Position numbers and translations under genes: made by a program. Shown piece by piece: positions 9,165 to 17,973 of a stretch of DNA of 64,000 nucleotides. Location of the stretch: contig NZ_BAABKV010000001.1 in NCBI RefSeq assembly GCF_039544005.1, forward strand, positions 1,054,001-1,118,000, read 5' to 3'. Origin of the DNA: Kitasatospora paranensis (GTDB lineage: Bacteria; Actinomycetota; Actinomycetes; Streptomycetales; Streptomycetaceae). Position 1 is the stretch's first letter. The number at the start of each line of letters is the position of its first letter. The notes beneath the pieces are model-generated. The model saw only the letters and a program-made list of their open reading frames with translations, made no database searches and had not been told where the DNA came from.

Positions 9165-10429
9165 ATGACGGCAGCCCCACCCCGGAACTGGGCCGGCAAC
9201 GTCACCTTCCGGGCCGCTCGGGTGCACCGCCCTTCCTCGGTGGCCGAGCTCCAGGAGATCGTGGCCGCGGCCCGGAGCGTCCGCGCCCTCGGCACCGGCC
9301 ACTCCTTCAACCGGATCGCCGACACCGACGGGGACCTCGTGCGGGTCGACGGCCTGCCCGGGCGGGTGGAGATCGACCCGGCGGCACTGACCGCCACCGT
9401 CCCGGCCGGGCTGCGGTACGCGCGGCTGGCCGAGCACCTGCAGGCCCACGGCTTCGCCCTCGCCAACCTGGCCTCCCTGCCGCAGATCTCCGTGGCCGGC
9501 GCCTGCGCGACCGGCACCCACGGCTCGGGCAACGGCCGGCCTGGCCTGGCCGCGGCGGTCGCCGGCCTGCGCATGGTCGCACCGGACGGCCGGCTGGTCG
9601 AATTGCGTCGCGGCGTTCCCGAGGACCGCCTCGACGGCGCGGTGGTGGCCCTGGGGGCACTCGGGATCGTCACCGAACTCACCCTGGACATCGAGCCGAC
9701 GTACGACGTCGCCCAGTGGGTCTACACCGGCCTGCCGCTGGACAGGCTGGCCGGGGCGTTCGACGCACTGTCGGGTGCGGCCTACAGCGTCAGCGTGTTC
9801 ACCGACTGGGCCTCGGGCGAGGCCCGAGTCTGGCTCAAGTGCCGTACCGACAGGGACGGTTCGGACCATCCCGGGGACTCGTGGCAGGGAGCGCGCCTCG
9901 CCGGCGAAGCGCTGCACCCCATCCCCGGCATCTTCCCCGCCGCCTGCACCACGCAGGGCGGCCGCCCGGCCCGTGGCACGAACGGCTCCCGCACTTCCGA
10001 CCCGACTTCACCCCCAGCAGCGGCACCGAACTCCAGTCCGAGCTGCTGCTGCCGCGCAGCGCCGCACCGCAGGCCGTCGAGGCGCTGCGCCGCATCGGCC
10101 ACCGGATCGCGCCCGTCCTCCAGATCTCGGAGGTCCGCACCGTCGCTGCCGACGACCTCTGGCTCAGCCCCGCTCACGCTCGGGACTGCGTGGCCCTCCA
10201 CTTCACCTGGAGCGACCGGGCGGAGGCCGTGATGCGCGCCGTCGCCGCCGTGGAGGAGGAGCTGCTGCCGCTCGGCGGCCGTCCGCACTGGGGCAAGCTG
10301 ACCGCCCTCGCCCCCGGTGACGTGGCGGCGCTCCACCCCCGGGCCGCGGACTTCCGCCGCCTCATGGCGGACCACGACCCGGAGGGCAAGCTGCGCAACG
10401 ACTTCGTGCGCGGCGTGTTCCCGACCTGA
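9165..10429 (+). CDS. aldO: FAD-dependent alditol oxidase (frame change near 9965)
   Basis: About 420 residues when the break is bridged, matching the streptomycete alditol oxidase family. The FAD-binding PCMH domain is evident (VRALGTGHSFNRIADTDGD, and ISVAGACATGTHGSG with the His that in AldO carries covalent FAD). The C-terminal half shows PHFRPDFTPSSGTELQSE and RPHWGK. Family enzymes oxidise xylitol or sorbitol at C1 and release hydrogen peroxide. A frame change near 9965 (expected GGVPGPWHERLPHFR) splits the gene. The start has an AGGAG site. It is convergent with the IS element. Confidence 0.85.
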
Positions 10430-10508
10430 CCGCGGCGCCGGCCTCCGCCGCCACCGGCCCGCCCGCCCTCGACCGGCCCGCCTCAGAAAGTGTTGGGTAA
10501 GCGGGGGA

Positions 10509-11393
10509 CTACTCGGTTTTGAGGTCGTCGGCGAGGCGGCGGGCTGCTTCGGTCTCGATGGGGCCGCGCGGTTCGATCTCCTCGCCGGCGAGGCGAGCGG
10601 CCATGAGCCGGATCATCGCAACCTTGATCATCGCCTCGGCGTGCGCGGTCTTGCGTTCGTAGTCCCGTGCCAACCGTCTGCACCGCCCCAGCCAGGAGAA
10701 AGTCCGCTCCACCACCCACCTGCGGGGCAGCACCCGGAAGCCTTTCACATCGGCGTTCCGCGGCACCGCGACGATCTCCAGGTTCTCGTGCTCCGCCGCC
10801 CAGCCGACCAGGCTGGCATCGACGACATTGACGTAGCCGCCGTCGACCCAGACCAGCCCGACCTGCGGAAACAGGTTCCGGATCCCGGCAAGGACCAGCT
10901 TCGCGCCCGCCCGGTCCTGCACCGAGGCCGAGTGCACGACCGCCCGCAGCACGAGTCCACAGGTGTCCACCAGCAGGTGCCGCTTGCGGCCACGCACACG
11001 CTTGCCCGCGTCGTAGCCGATCGCCTGCCCGCCCTGGTGACTGCGAGCCGACTGCGAGTCCAGCACCGCCGCCGACGGCTGCGGATCCCGGCCGTCCGCC
11101 AGCCGGACCCGCTCGCGCAGCGCGTCGTGGACCCGGTCCCAGGTCCCGTCCGCCGTCCAGGCACGAAACCACCGATAGGCCGCGTCCCACGGCGCCAGGT
11201 CATGCGGCACCAGCCGCCAGGCACAGCCGCTGACCAGCACGTACAGCACGGTGTCCACAATCAGCCTGCGCGGGAACTTCAACGGACGGCCACCCCGACG
11301 CAGGTCCCGCTCCGGCAGCAACGGCTCGATCACCGCCCACTGAGCATCCGTCAACGACGATTCATAGGACGGCTTACACGAACAGACACACAT
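10509..11393 (-). CDS. IS5-family transposase
   Basis: 294 residues from the ATG at 11393. The DUF4096-like N-terminus (SSLTDAQWAVIEPLLPE) and the DDE catalytic domain are complete: first Asp in AAVLDSQSARSHQGG, second in VGLVWVDGGY, and the Glu in the RRWVVERTFSWLGRCRR signature. The frame also stays open back to a GTG at 11432, but that start would include a hairpin-forming leader. The element therefore looks capable of transposition. No frame break is seen, in contrast to many host genes nearby. Confidence 0.93.
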   Translation of the reverse strand: MCVCSCKPSYESSLTDAQWAVIEPLLPERDLRRGGRPLKFPRRLIVDTVLYVLVSGCAWRLVPHDLAPWDAAYRWFRAWTADGTWDRVHDALRERVRLADGRDPQPSAAVLDSQSARSHQGGQAIGYDAGKRVRGRKRHLLVDTCGLVLRAVVHSASVQDRAGAKLVLAGIRNLFPQVGLVWVDGGYVNVVDASLVGWAAEHENLEIVAVPRNADVKGFRVLPRRWVVERTFSWLGRCRRLARDYERKTAHAEAMIKVAMIRLMAARLAGEEIEPRGPIETEAARRLADDLKTE

Positions 11394-11399
11394 GGCGGC

Positions 11400-11430
11400 G
11401 ATCTTCGCGGACACCTCGCCCGCGAAGATC
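11400..11430 (-). promoter_or_regulatory. hairpin immediately upstream of transposase ATG
   Basis: An 11-bp perfect stem (GATCTTCGCGG at 11400-11410, CCGCGAAGATC at 11420-11430) with a 9-nt loop ends 6 nt before the ATG at 11393. Folding in a read-through transcript would mask initiation, a device known from other IS elements to prevent transposase synthesis from outside promoters. Confidence 0.5.
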
Positions 11431-11478
11431 ACAACCCATGCATCACTCCATGCAGCTGATCAATTACCCAACACTTTC

Positions 11479-12833
11479 TCAGCCCGTCGGCAGCGCCTGC
11501 ATGGCCTTGATGAACCCGCTCTCGTCGAGCTCTCCGTCGAAGAACTGCTGCACGGCCCGGTGGAGCGGGGAGCTCGCGGCGGGCGGGTACGCCTGGTCCC
11601 AGGAGAGTTCGAACGCCGGCGCGTCCTTGACCAGGTCGTACTGGTAGGCGAGGTAGGCCGGGTTGGCGGCGGTGCCGAGGAACTTCGAGGTGTTGGTGGT
11701 GGTCGGCAGGTTGCCGATGGCGAGCTGCGCCTGCACGAACTCGTCGGAGTACTGGAGCTTGAGGAACTCGGCGACGGCCTCGGGGTGCTTGGTCTTCTTC
11801 AGCACCGAGTAGAAGTTGTTGGTGTTGCCGACGACGTCCTTCGGGTCGCCCTTGCCGTCGGTGACGGTCGGGAAGGAGCCGTAGCCGAGGTCCTTCTTGG
11901 TGAAGTCCGGGCTGGCGTCCTGCTGGGTGGAGTACTCCCAGGAGCCCATCAGCTCGAAGCCTGCCTTGCCGCGGGCCAGCAGCGCCGGCGAGCCGCCGTC
12001 GGTGAACTTCACCGAGTCGAAGCGGCTGCCGAACGCACCGGCGTCGATCAGCTGCTTCAGCATGCCCAGGGCCCGCCGGCTGTCAGCGCTCGCCCAGGCC
12101 GACTTGTCGCCGCCCAGCGCCTTCTGGAACAGGCCGGGGTCGGTGGTGCTGCTGGGCCCGGCGACGCGGTCGTAGACGTACTCGAACCACATCAGGGTCG
12201 GCCACTGGTCGCCGCCGCCGAGCGCGATCGGGGTGACCCGGCGCGTCTTGAGGACGCGCACGGCGTTCAGCAGGGCGTCCCAGGTCTTCGGCTCGGTCAG
12301 ACCCGCGTCGGCGAGGACCTTCCTGTTGTTGAAGAGGAGGACAGGCTGGGTGCCGCGCATCGGGATGCCGTACGACTTGCCGTCGACCACCGCGGTGTTG
12401 AACACCGACTGGAGGAAGTTGTCCTTGAGGCCCGGATCCTGGGCGATCATGTCGTCGAGCGGCATGAGCAGACCGGCCTTGACGAACGGGGCGATCGAGC
12501 CGCCGCCCCAGTTGAAGAAGATGTCCGGGGCCTGCTTGGTGTTGATGATCGTCTGGAGCTTCTGCTGGTAGTCGGCGCCCGGGACGGTGTCCAGGACGGC
12601 CTTGACCTTGGAAGTCCTGTTGAAGGTGTCGACCAGCTGCTTCTCGACCTTGTTGGTGGCGTCCCCGTAGACCAGCACGTGGATCTCGCCGGAGTCGCCG
12701 GTGACGGACCCTCCGTCGACGGCTCCACCCCGGCTCCGGCGCCGGCCCCGGCGGCGCAGGCGGTCAGGGTGAGGCCGAGCAGCAGGGCCGTTCCGCCCGC
12801 AAGGAGGCCGCCGAGCCGGGTGGGGCGTCGCAT
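11479..12833 (-). CDS. ABC transporter sugar-binding lipoprotein (frame change near 12708)
   Basis: The N-terminus is a lipoprotein signal (GLLAGGTALLLGLTLTAC, lipobox LTAC with the modified Cys). The mature part is a family 1 extracellular solute-binding protein (VYGDATNKVEKQLVDTFN, APDIFFNWGGGSIAPF, the hinge region, and a C-terminus ending MQALPTG). Signal and mature parts are in different frames near 12708 (expected EGSVTGDSGEIHVLVYGD). It lies directly downstream of the xylanase, which suggests a xylo-oligosaccharide binder like BxlE. No permease genes follow: the IS and the convergent aldO gene come next. Its stop codon is the IS target duplication. Confidence 0.85.
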
Positions 12834-12896
12834 CGCAGTACCGTGCCTTTCGAGGTCGTTCGGGGTGGGGGTGCGCCGGAGCCGGGAGACGGCGCG

Positions 12897-12923
12897 CCGT
12901 CCCGGGCCGGCGGCCCGGGACGG
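12897..12923 (-). terminator. terminator hairpin after xylanase
   Basis: A perfect 12-bp stem, CCGTCCCGGGCC / GGCCCGGGACGG, with a 3-nt loop starts 11 nt after the xylanase stop. No U-tract follows, as is usual in high-GC actinobacteria. It may attenuate expression of the downstream binding protein relative to xylanase. Confidence 0.6.
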
Positions 12924-12933
12924 CGGCCCGGGG

Positions 12934-14034
12934 TCACTTCCCCGGTGCGGCCAGGATCAGGTCCTGGCGGATCGCGGTGTACGCGGACTTGGGACGGTAG
13001 TTCTCGTCGAACAGGTTCGCCGAGCCCTCGCCGGTGAACACGCCCGGCACCCAGGAGTACTTGTCGGTGAAGCCCCAGACCGTGAAGTCGGTGCAGTGCT
13101 CGGTCAGCAGGCAGCCCTGGAGCAGCACGCTGTAGGCCTCCGCCTGCGCCTCCCGTTCGGTGTTGTCGACCGGCATCGTGATCCGCACGTCGGCCTCGGT
13201 GATCGCGGTCTGGACACCCAGCTCGTCGAAGCGGCCGAGGTTGTCGGCGATGTCGTGCGGGGCCGGGTACTGCACGTCGAGGTGGCCCTGGACGCCGACG
13301 CCGTCGATCGGGACATGCTCGGCACGCAGCCGGGAGACCAGGTCGTAGAGCGCGGTGCTCTTCGCGTTGACACCCTCGATGTTGTAGTCGTTGATGAACA
13401 ACTTGGCCTTCGGGTCGGCCTCGTGGGCCCAGCGGAAGGCGTCGGCGATGTAGCCGGGGCCGAGCTCCTGCAGCCAGATCGAGTTCCGCAGCGTGCCGTC
13501 GTCGTTGAACGCCTCGTTGACCACGTCCCACTGCCAGATCTGCCCCCTGAAGTGGCCGACCTCGTCGGTGATGTGACGGTGCAGGATGTCGCGGAGCTCG
13601 TCGGGGGTGAAGCTCCCGGCGGTGAGCCAGCCCGGGAGCTGGCTGTGCCACACCAGGGTGTGGCCGCGGACGAGCTGGTGGTTGGCGCGGGCGAAGGCGA
13701 CGAGCTGATCCGCCGGCGCCCAGGTGTAGCTGCCGCGGGTGGGCTCGACCGACTCCCACTTCATCACGTTCTCCGGCGTGACGGACGAGAACTCGGTGGC
13801 GGCCGCGGCCTTGTAGGGGGCGTCGGCGGCCAGTGCGGCCATGTCGACCGCGGTGCCGATCCGGACCCCGGTCCGATCCCCGAGCGAGCCCAGGGACAGC
13901 GAGGCCGTATCGGCCGGCCGGCCGTGGTGCGGGGCGTCGTGCGCGGAAGCGGTGGCCTGGGGCAGGGTGCAGAGGGAGGCCGCCACGACCGCCGCCGTGG
14001 CGGCGATCAGTGCGGTGCGATTCGCCTTGGTCAC
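12934..14034 (-). CDS. secreted GH10 endo-1,4-beta-xylanase
   Basis: 366 residues from the GTG at 14034, chosen because an AAAGGACG ribosome site precedes it; an upstream ATG at 14067 would lie over a likely operator. A signal peptide (ALIAATAAVVAASLCTLPQ, cleaved near ASA) is followed by a complete GH10 barrel. The acid/base Glu is in WDVVNEAF (residue 174) and the nucleophile Glu in ITEADVR (residue 280); HTLVWHSQLPGW and the WGFTDKYSW substrate-site tryptophans are present. No carbohydrate-binding module is attached. It cleaves xylan outside the cell, and the downstream binding protein probably captures the products. Confidence 0.95.
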   Translation of the reverse strand: MTKANRTALIAATAAVVAASLCTLPQATASAHDAPHHGRPADTASLSLGSLGDRTGVRIGTAVDMAALAADAPYKAAAATEFSSVTPENVMKWESVEPTRGSYTWAPADQLVAFARANHQLVRGHTLVWHSQLPGWLTAGSFTPDELRDILHRHITDEVGHFRGQIWQWDVVNEAFNDDGTLRNSIWLQELGPGYIADAFRWAHEADPKAKLFINDYNIEGVNAKSTALYDLVSRLRAEHVPIDGVGVQGHLDVQYPAPHDIADNLGRFDELGVQTAITEADVRITMPVDNTEREAQAEAYSVLLQGCLLTEHCTDFTVWGFTDKYSWVPGVFTGEGSANLFDENYRPKSAYTAIRQDLILAAPGK

Positions 14035-14051
14035 AGGCGTCCTTTCGAGTT

Positions 14052-14063
14052 CGAAATGTTTCG
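14052..14063. promoter_or_regulatory. CGAAA/TTTCG palindrome at xylanase 5' end
   Basis: CGAAATGTTTCG, a near-perfect dyad, lies just upstream of the xylanase ribosome site. It matches the CGAA-N-TTCG pattern reported for xylan-utilisation repressors such as BxlR in Streptomyces. Confidence 0.5.
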
Positions 14064-14071
14064 GCATGTTG

Positions 14072-14087
14072 TCCGGAACGTTCCGGA
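14072..14087. promoter_or_regulatory. perfect 16-bp LacI-type palindrome upstream of xylanase
   Basis: TCCGGAACGTTCCGGA is a perfect dyad with a central CG, the signature of LacI-family operators. It sits 38-53 nt upstream of the xylanase start, next to the CGAAA/TTTCG dyad. Confidence 0.5.
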
Positions 14088-14333
14088 ACCTAGGGGCGCT
14101 TCAAAGCCAAGGTCAATCCCCCTGCACCACATTTCTCGACCGCACGACCGCCGGCGAGCTGCTCGCCGCGCCATCCGCCCATGCCGACCGACGCCCGATC
14201 CGCCGGCCGATCGACCACCTCATCACCGACTTGAACAGGCGTGATGCCGATCAGGCGGCACGCTGGAACCATCGGCCACGCCCGGGCCGATCGGCACACG
14301 AGCCCCTCGGCAACGATTCGACCCTCTCGCCGT

Positions 14334-14351
14334 CTTTCGAAACTTTTTCGG
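14334..14351. promoter_or_regulatory. distal CTTTCGAAAC/TTTTCGG element
   Basis: TTTCGAAA (14335-14342) extends into CGAAACTTTTTCG, a second copy of the CGAA...TTCG pattern. It lies about 300 nt upstream of xylanase and 220 nt before the serine hydrolase. The 14088-14569 interval otherwise shows no gene that I can recognise. Confidence 0.35.
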
Positions 14352-14569
14352 TATTTTCTTCTGTACTTTTCATTGACGCTGCTTCAGAAGGCTCTGCATA
14401 CTTCCCAGGGCCGGGTGACCGACACACCCGTCCGGCGCCGGCCCCGGCACCGCCCGGCGGACCGCGGTGCCGGGCCGGTGCTGCCGTGCGCCCTTGATGC
14501 GCCCTGCTGGCCGAAACCGGTGGCTGGCTGACTTGGCTCCGATGACGATCACGGAGCGGAGGTACGGCA

Positions 14570-15403
14570 GTGCGGGACGAACTCACGGCCGCCCACGGCG
14601 CGGCGGCCCCCGTGCCCGCCGGACCTTCCCCCGGCCGCAGTGTGCTGTCGGTCCACGTGGGCGACCTGTACGGGGGGACGACCCGGACATTCCGCGCCGA
14701 CACGCCCCACCGGGCGGCGAGCACCATGAAAATGGCGGTGCTGGCCGCCCTGTACCGCAGCGGCGCCGATCTGGACCGGCCGGTGCCGGTGCACAATGCG
14801 TTCGCATCGGCGGCCGGCGGCACCCCGTTCGGCGTCGACCGGGACGGTGACAGCGACCCCGGGCCCTGGCACGCGCTGGGGTCGGAGCGGAGCCTGCGCT
14901 GGCTGGCCGGCCGCATGATCATCCACTCGTCGAACCTCGCCACCAACCTCTGCCTGTCGCACGTCGGGCTGGAGGCCGTCGCGGAGGTCTGGCACCTGGC
15001 CGGGGCCCGCCACAGCGTGACGGGCCGCGGCATCGACGACCTCGACGCGCAGGCGCTCGGCGTGGTCAACCTGGTGACCGCCGCCGACCTCACCCGGCTG
15101 CTGTGCCGCCTGCCGCAGGAACTCCTCGACGTGCTCGCCGCCAACGCCCACCGGGTGGACCTCGCAGCCGGCCTCCCGCCCGGGACCCGGATCGCGTTCA
15201 AGAACGGCTGGTTCCCCGGGGTCCGGCACAGCGCGGGCATCGTGTACCCGCACGACGCCCCGCCGTACACGATCGCCGTCTGCTACTCCGGCCCGCTGGC
15301 CGACGGACACGACATCCACGATCCGGCAGCCCGGCTGCTGGCACGGATCTCCGCCGGCTACTGGGCCCAGCGGCACGCCATCGGCGCCGAGCACCCGCAC
15401 TGA
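14570..15403 (+). CDS. cytoplasmic serine hydrolase of the class A beta-lactamase fold
   Basis: 277 residues. The penicilloyl-serine-transferase motifs are present: SxxK as STMK (Ser51, Lys54), SxN as SSN (120-122), and KNG in place of KTG in AFKNGWF. No signal peptide is visible, so it should stay in the cytosol, unlike true beta-lactamases. Related actinobacterial proteins are annotated only as serine hydrolases. The GTG at 14570 has a GGAGG site 7 nt upstream. Reaction and substrate are unknown; a role in antibiotic resistance is not supported. Confidence 0.85.
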   Translation: MRDELTAAHGAAAPVPAGPSPGRSVLSVHVGDLYGGTTRTFRADTPHRAASTMKMAVLAALYRSGADLDRPVPVHNAFASAAGGTPFGVDRDGDSDPGPWHALGSERSLRWLAGRMIIHSSNLATNLCLSHVGLEAVAEVWHLAGARHSVTGRGIDDLDAQALGVVNLVTAADLTRLLCRLPQELLDVLAANAHRVDLAAGLPPGTRIAFKNGWFPGVRHSAGIVYPHDAPPYTIAVCYSGPLADGHDIHDPAARLLARISAGYWAQRHAIGAEHPH

Positions 15404-15429
15404 CCCACGCCGCCCCAGGGCCGACGGCC

Positions 15430-15451
15430 GGGCCCCGGTCTCCCGGGGCCC
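15430..15451 (+). terminator. GC hairpin after serine hydrolase
   Basis: A 9-bp perfect stem GGGCCCCGG / CCGGGGCCC with a TCTC loop, 27 nt after the stop codon. Confidence 0.5.
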
Positions 15452-15576
15452 CGGGCCGCGGCGGTGGGTGCCACCGGCCGGGCCGGAGACAACGCACCAG
15501 CGATGCACTGCCGCCGCCGCCACGCACGCGCGACGATGGAGCTGCGACCCCGTCGCGATCCGGAAGGGAGCCGACG

Positions 15577-15950
15577 ATGACCGAGACGTTCTTCCACGCC
15601 GGCAGCGTCTACCGGCGCCAGCGGGAGGGCACAACGGCCGGGGAGGACGTGTTCGTGGTCGCCTGCGTCGGCCGCGCCCCCTGGGCTTCGGGAGCCCCCG
15701 GGAGGCGCACGGGGTCGCGTTCGGCTGGCGCCGCGGTCCGGGACCGGACGGGCCCGACCAGCCGCTCGGCTCGTACATGACCCACGACTTCGCGGGCTGG
15801 GAGGAAGTCCCCGACACCGAGCTGCCCGATCTCGTCGACAGCCCGATCCCGGTCGAGGCCGCCCGGCACACTCCGCGGGGCCCCACCGGTCAGCGGCACG
15901 GCGCCAAGGGCCGCACACCGAAACGCCACTGGTGGCGCCGCCCGGACTGA
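15577..15950 (+). CDS. hypothetical protein (frame change near 15672)
   Basis: About 124 residues when bridged: MTETFFHAGSVYRRQREGTT and EDVFVVACVG in the first frame, then GFGSPREAHGVAFGWRRG and LGSYMTHDFAGWEEVPD in the second, ending RTPKRHWWRRPD. A GGAAGGGAG ribosome site precedes the ATG. I do not recognise the family. The aromatic-rich centre and basic C-terminus suggest a small soluble protein. It stands alone between the serine hydrolase and the convergent YihY gene. Confidence 0.6.
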
Positions 15951-16027
15951 CGTCCTCCCGGGCCGGCGTCCGGCGGACCGGCGTCCGTGAGCAGGCCGCC
16001 GTGAGAAGCCGCTGCGGGCCGTCGCCG

Positions 16028-17077
16028 TCAGCCGTCCTTCGGGTCCTTCGGTTGCTTCCGTTCGGGCCGCTGCTGCCGCTGCTGCCGTTCCTTCCGCTCC
16101 TTCCGTTCCTTCGCCTTGATCGACTCCTCCGCCTTTCGCGCCTTCCGCCGCGCCCGGTGCCGGGCGAGGCGCTCCCGGGCCACCTCCCAGCGCTCCTGCA
16201 TCTGGCTGACCACGTTGTGCCACTCCTGGCGGATCTCGTCGTCCGGCGGCCGCTGCCCGCGCCGGATGCGGTCGAGTTCGTCACCGACCTCCCGGCCCAG
16301 CGCCGCCGATCCGACCAGCACGAGCGCCATGCCGAAGAGCGCCGAGAGCATCGCGAAGACGGCGCCGATCGCCCCGTAGCGGGTGGCGTAGGAGTTGAAG
16401 AGCCGCGGGAGGTACAGCGTCGCGCCCAGCGAGTAGACCGTCGCCAGCACGGCCGCGATGACACCGAACGGGAGGAGGTCCCGCCAGCCGACCCGCTTCG
16501 CAACGAGGACCCAGCCGCCCCAGGTCAGGAAGGCCACGGTCAGGGGCGCTTCGAGCAGGTAGGCGCCGAACGCGATCCGGCCGCGGCCGACGAACGCGTA
16601 GAGCCAGCCGCTCGTCACCAGGTAGACCACGAAGGCACCGGCCCATCGCAGGTCGTTCACCGTGTTGCGCACGCTGAGCGGCTTGAGCTGCCACGTCTGC
16701 TCGAACAACCGCTGCGTGGCGCGCGCGAAGCTCAGCACCGAGATCAGCAGGAAGACGAGACCGAACACACCGGCGCTGGTGTCGGCGGCCGAGGAGAACA
16801 TCTTCCGCACGGCGTCGGCCCCGTCGCCCGTGAGGCCGTAGCGGTCGATGAGGCGGTCGGCGGCGGCATGCGGATTGCCGATCCGGGCCAGCACCGCTCC
16901 GCCGATGATCGCGAGCGGGATGATCGCGGTCAGCATGCTGGAGGCGAGTGCCATCGAGCGGTCGAAGCCTGCGATTCGCTGGAAGCGGTTCACCACGCGG
17001 AGCGCGAAGGCCGGACGCAACCAGAAGGTCAGCGTTCTGACGAAGCGCTCGCGGTTGATCGCTGCCGCCTTCCCCAC
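16028..17077 (-). CDS. YihY/virulence factor BrkB family membrane protein
   Basis: About 349 residues. There are six hydrophobic segments of the YihY/UPF0761 family: MALASSMLTAIIPLAIIGGA, GVFGLVFLLISVLSFARATQ, AFVVYLVTSGWLYAFVG, LTVAFLTWGGWVLVAKRV, FGVIAAVLATVYSLGATLYL and GAVFAMLSALFGMALVLVGS. The family signature SVRNTVNDLRW is present. The C-terminus is a charged cytosolic tail with repeated KERKERKE. The start is uncertain; the GTG at 17077 is the first plausible one before the conserved region. The molecular function of this family is not established. Confidence 0.85.
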   Translation of the reverse strand: MGKAAAINRERFVRTLTFWLRPAFALRVVNRFQRIAGFDRSMALASSMLTAIIPLAIIGGAVLARIGNPHAAADRLIDRYGLTGDGADAVRKMFSSAADTSAGVFGLVFLLISVLSFARATQRLFEQTWQLKPLSVRNTVNDLRWAGAFVVYLVTSGWLYAFVGRGRIAFGAYLLEAPLTVAFLTWGGWVLVAKRVGWRDLLPFGVIAAVLATVYSLGATLYLPRLFNSYATRYGAIGAVFAMLSALFGMALVLVGSAALGREVGDELDRIRRGQRPPDDEIRQEWHNVVSQMQERWEVARERLARHRARRKARKAEESIKAKERKERKERQQRQQRPERKQPKDPKDG

Positions 17078-17396
17078 TCGGAACCACGGGACTCCCCGGC
17101 GGCCCGAGCCTAGCCCGGCCGCCTGCCGAAAATCCCGGCCGCGGCGCCGCGCCCGGGCGGATTGCTCCGGACGGGTGAGGCCGGGAATCCGGCCGACACC
17201 GCCCCAGCAGCGCGGCCGTCGCCGCCGCGGGCCGTCCCCGGGTGCCCGGCCGGCCCGCGGCGCACATCCTGGCACTGCACGAGAAGACCGCCCGCCCGGG
17301 TACCTGCCGACACCGGCAGCGGCCCCGGGCTCCCCTGCGGTTCCGACCCCCGTCGCCGCGTCCTCCCGGATCCGGCGAGCACAGACAGGACATCCC

Positions 17397-17906
17397 GTGA
17401 CGAAGCCCGACGCAGTGTTCATCTTCATCGGCACCTACCCCACCGAGGCCGCGGCCCGGGCCGACTACGACGTCGTCAAGGAACTGCACTCGCTCGGTGC
17501 GGTCGGCACGTACGACGCCTCCGTGATCACCAAGGACGACAACGGCAAGGTACACGTCAACAAGGACGAGACGGCCACCCGGCACGGGGCGTGGGGCGGT
17601 GCCGCGGCCGGTGCGCTCGTCGGTCTGCTGTTCCCGCCCGCGGTCATCGGCACCGCCGTGGTCGGTGCGGCCGTGGGCGGCGTCGGCGGCCACCTGTGGC
17701 GCGGCATGTCCCGGGCGGATGTGAAGGAGTTCGGGGAGCTCATCGACGACGGGCAGGCCGCGCTGGTCATCGTCGGCGAGAGCAAGGTCGCGCAGGCGGT
17801 GGAGAAGGCCGGGCTGAAGGCCGAGAAGCACATCGCCAAGGAGCTGGGGGTGAGCCCCAAGGACATCGACCAGGCCGTCCGGGAGGCGGCGTCGGAGATC
17901 GGCTGA
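17397..17906 (+). CDS. DUF1269-like glycine-zipper protein
   Basis: 169 residues from the GTG at 17397 (AGGA upstream). It has an N-terminal ferredoxin-like stretch (AVFIFIGTYPTEAAARADYD), a central Gly/Ala-rich hydrophobic segment with a glycine-zipper pattern (GAAAGALVGLLFPP and GAAVGGVGGHLWRG), and a C-terminal segment DDGQAALVIVGESKVAQAV. This matches DUF1269-type proteins often found near stress genes and thought to associate with membranes. The role is unknown. Confidence 0.8.
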   Translation: MTKPDAVFIFIGTYPTEAAARADYDVVKELHSLGAVGTYDASVITKDDNGKVHVNKDETATRHGAWGGAAAGALVGLLFPPAVIGTAVVGAAVGGVGGHLWRGMSRADVKEFGELIDDGQAALVIVGESKVAQAVEKAGLKAEKHIAKELGVSPKDIDQAVREAASEIG

Positions 17907-17973
17907 CCTGGCCGGACCTGACCGCCCCCGGCGCGCGGTGGTGCCGGGGGCGGCCGGGGCGGCCGGGCGAACG

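Larger units (their letters stand above)
10486..11478. mobile_element. IS5-family insertion sequence, 993 bp
   Basis: Perfect 15-bp terminal inverted repeats GAAAGTGTTGGGTAA (10486-10500) and its complement (11464-11478) flank one transposase gene. A 3-bp target duplication TCA is present at 10483-10485 and 11479-11481, fitting the TNA target of several IS5 subgroups such as IS1031. The right-hand TCA is the stop codon (TGA on the minus strand) of the sugar-binding protein gene, so the insertion leaves that gene's coding sequence complete. Confidence 0.93.

Noticed and set aside
10430..12833. IS-mediated deletion of ABC permease genes
   Set aside because: Both TCA target duplicates flank the element, which indicates simple insertion; an adjacent deletion would have removed one.
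11392..14244. 950-residue open frame on the plus strand
   Set aside because: It is the antisense shadow of the IS, the binding protein and the xylanase; low-complexity Gly/Val/Arg composition and no domain.
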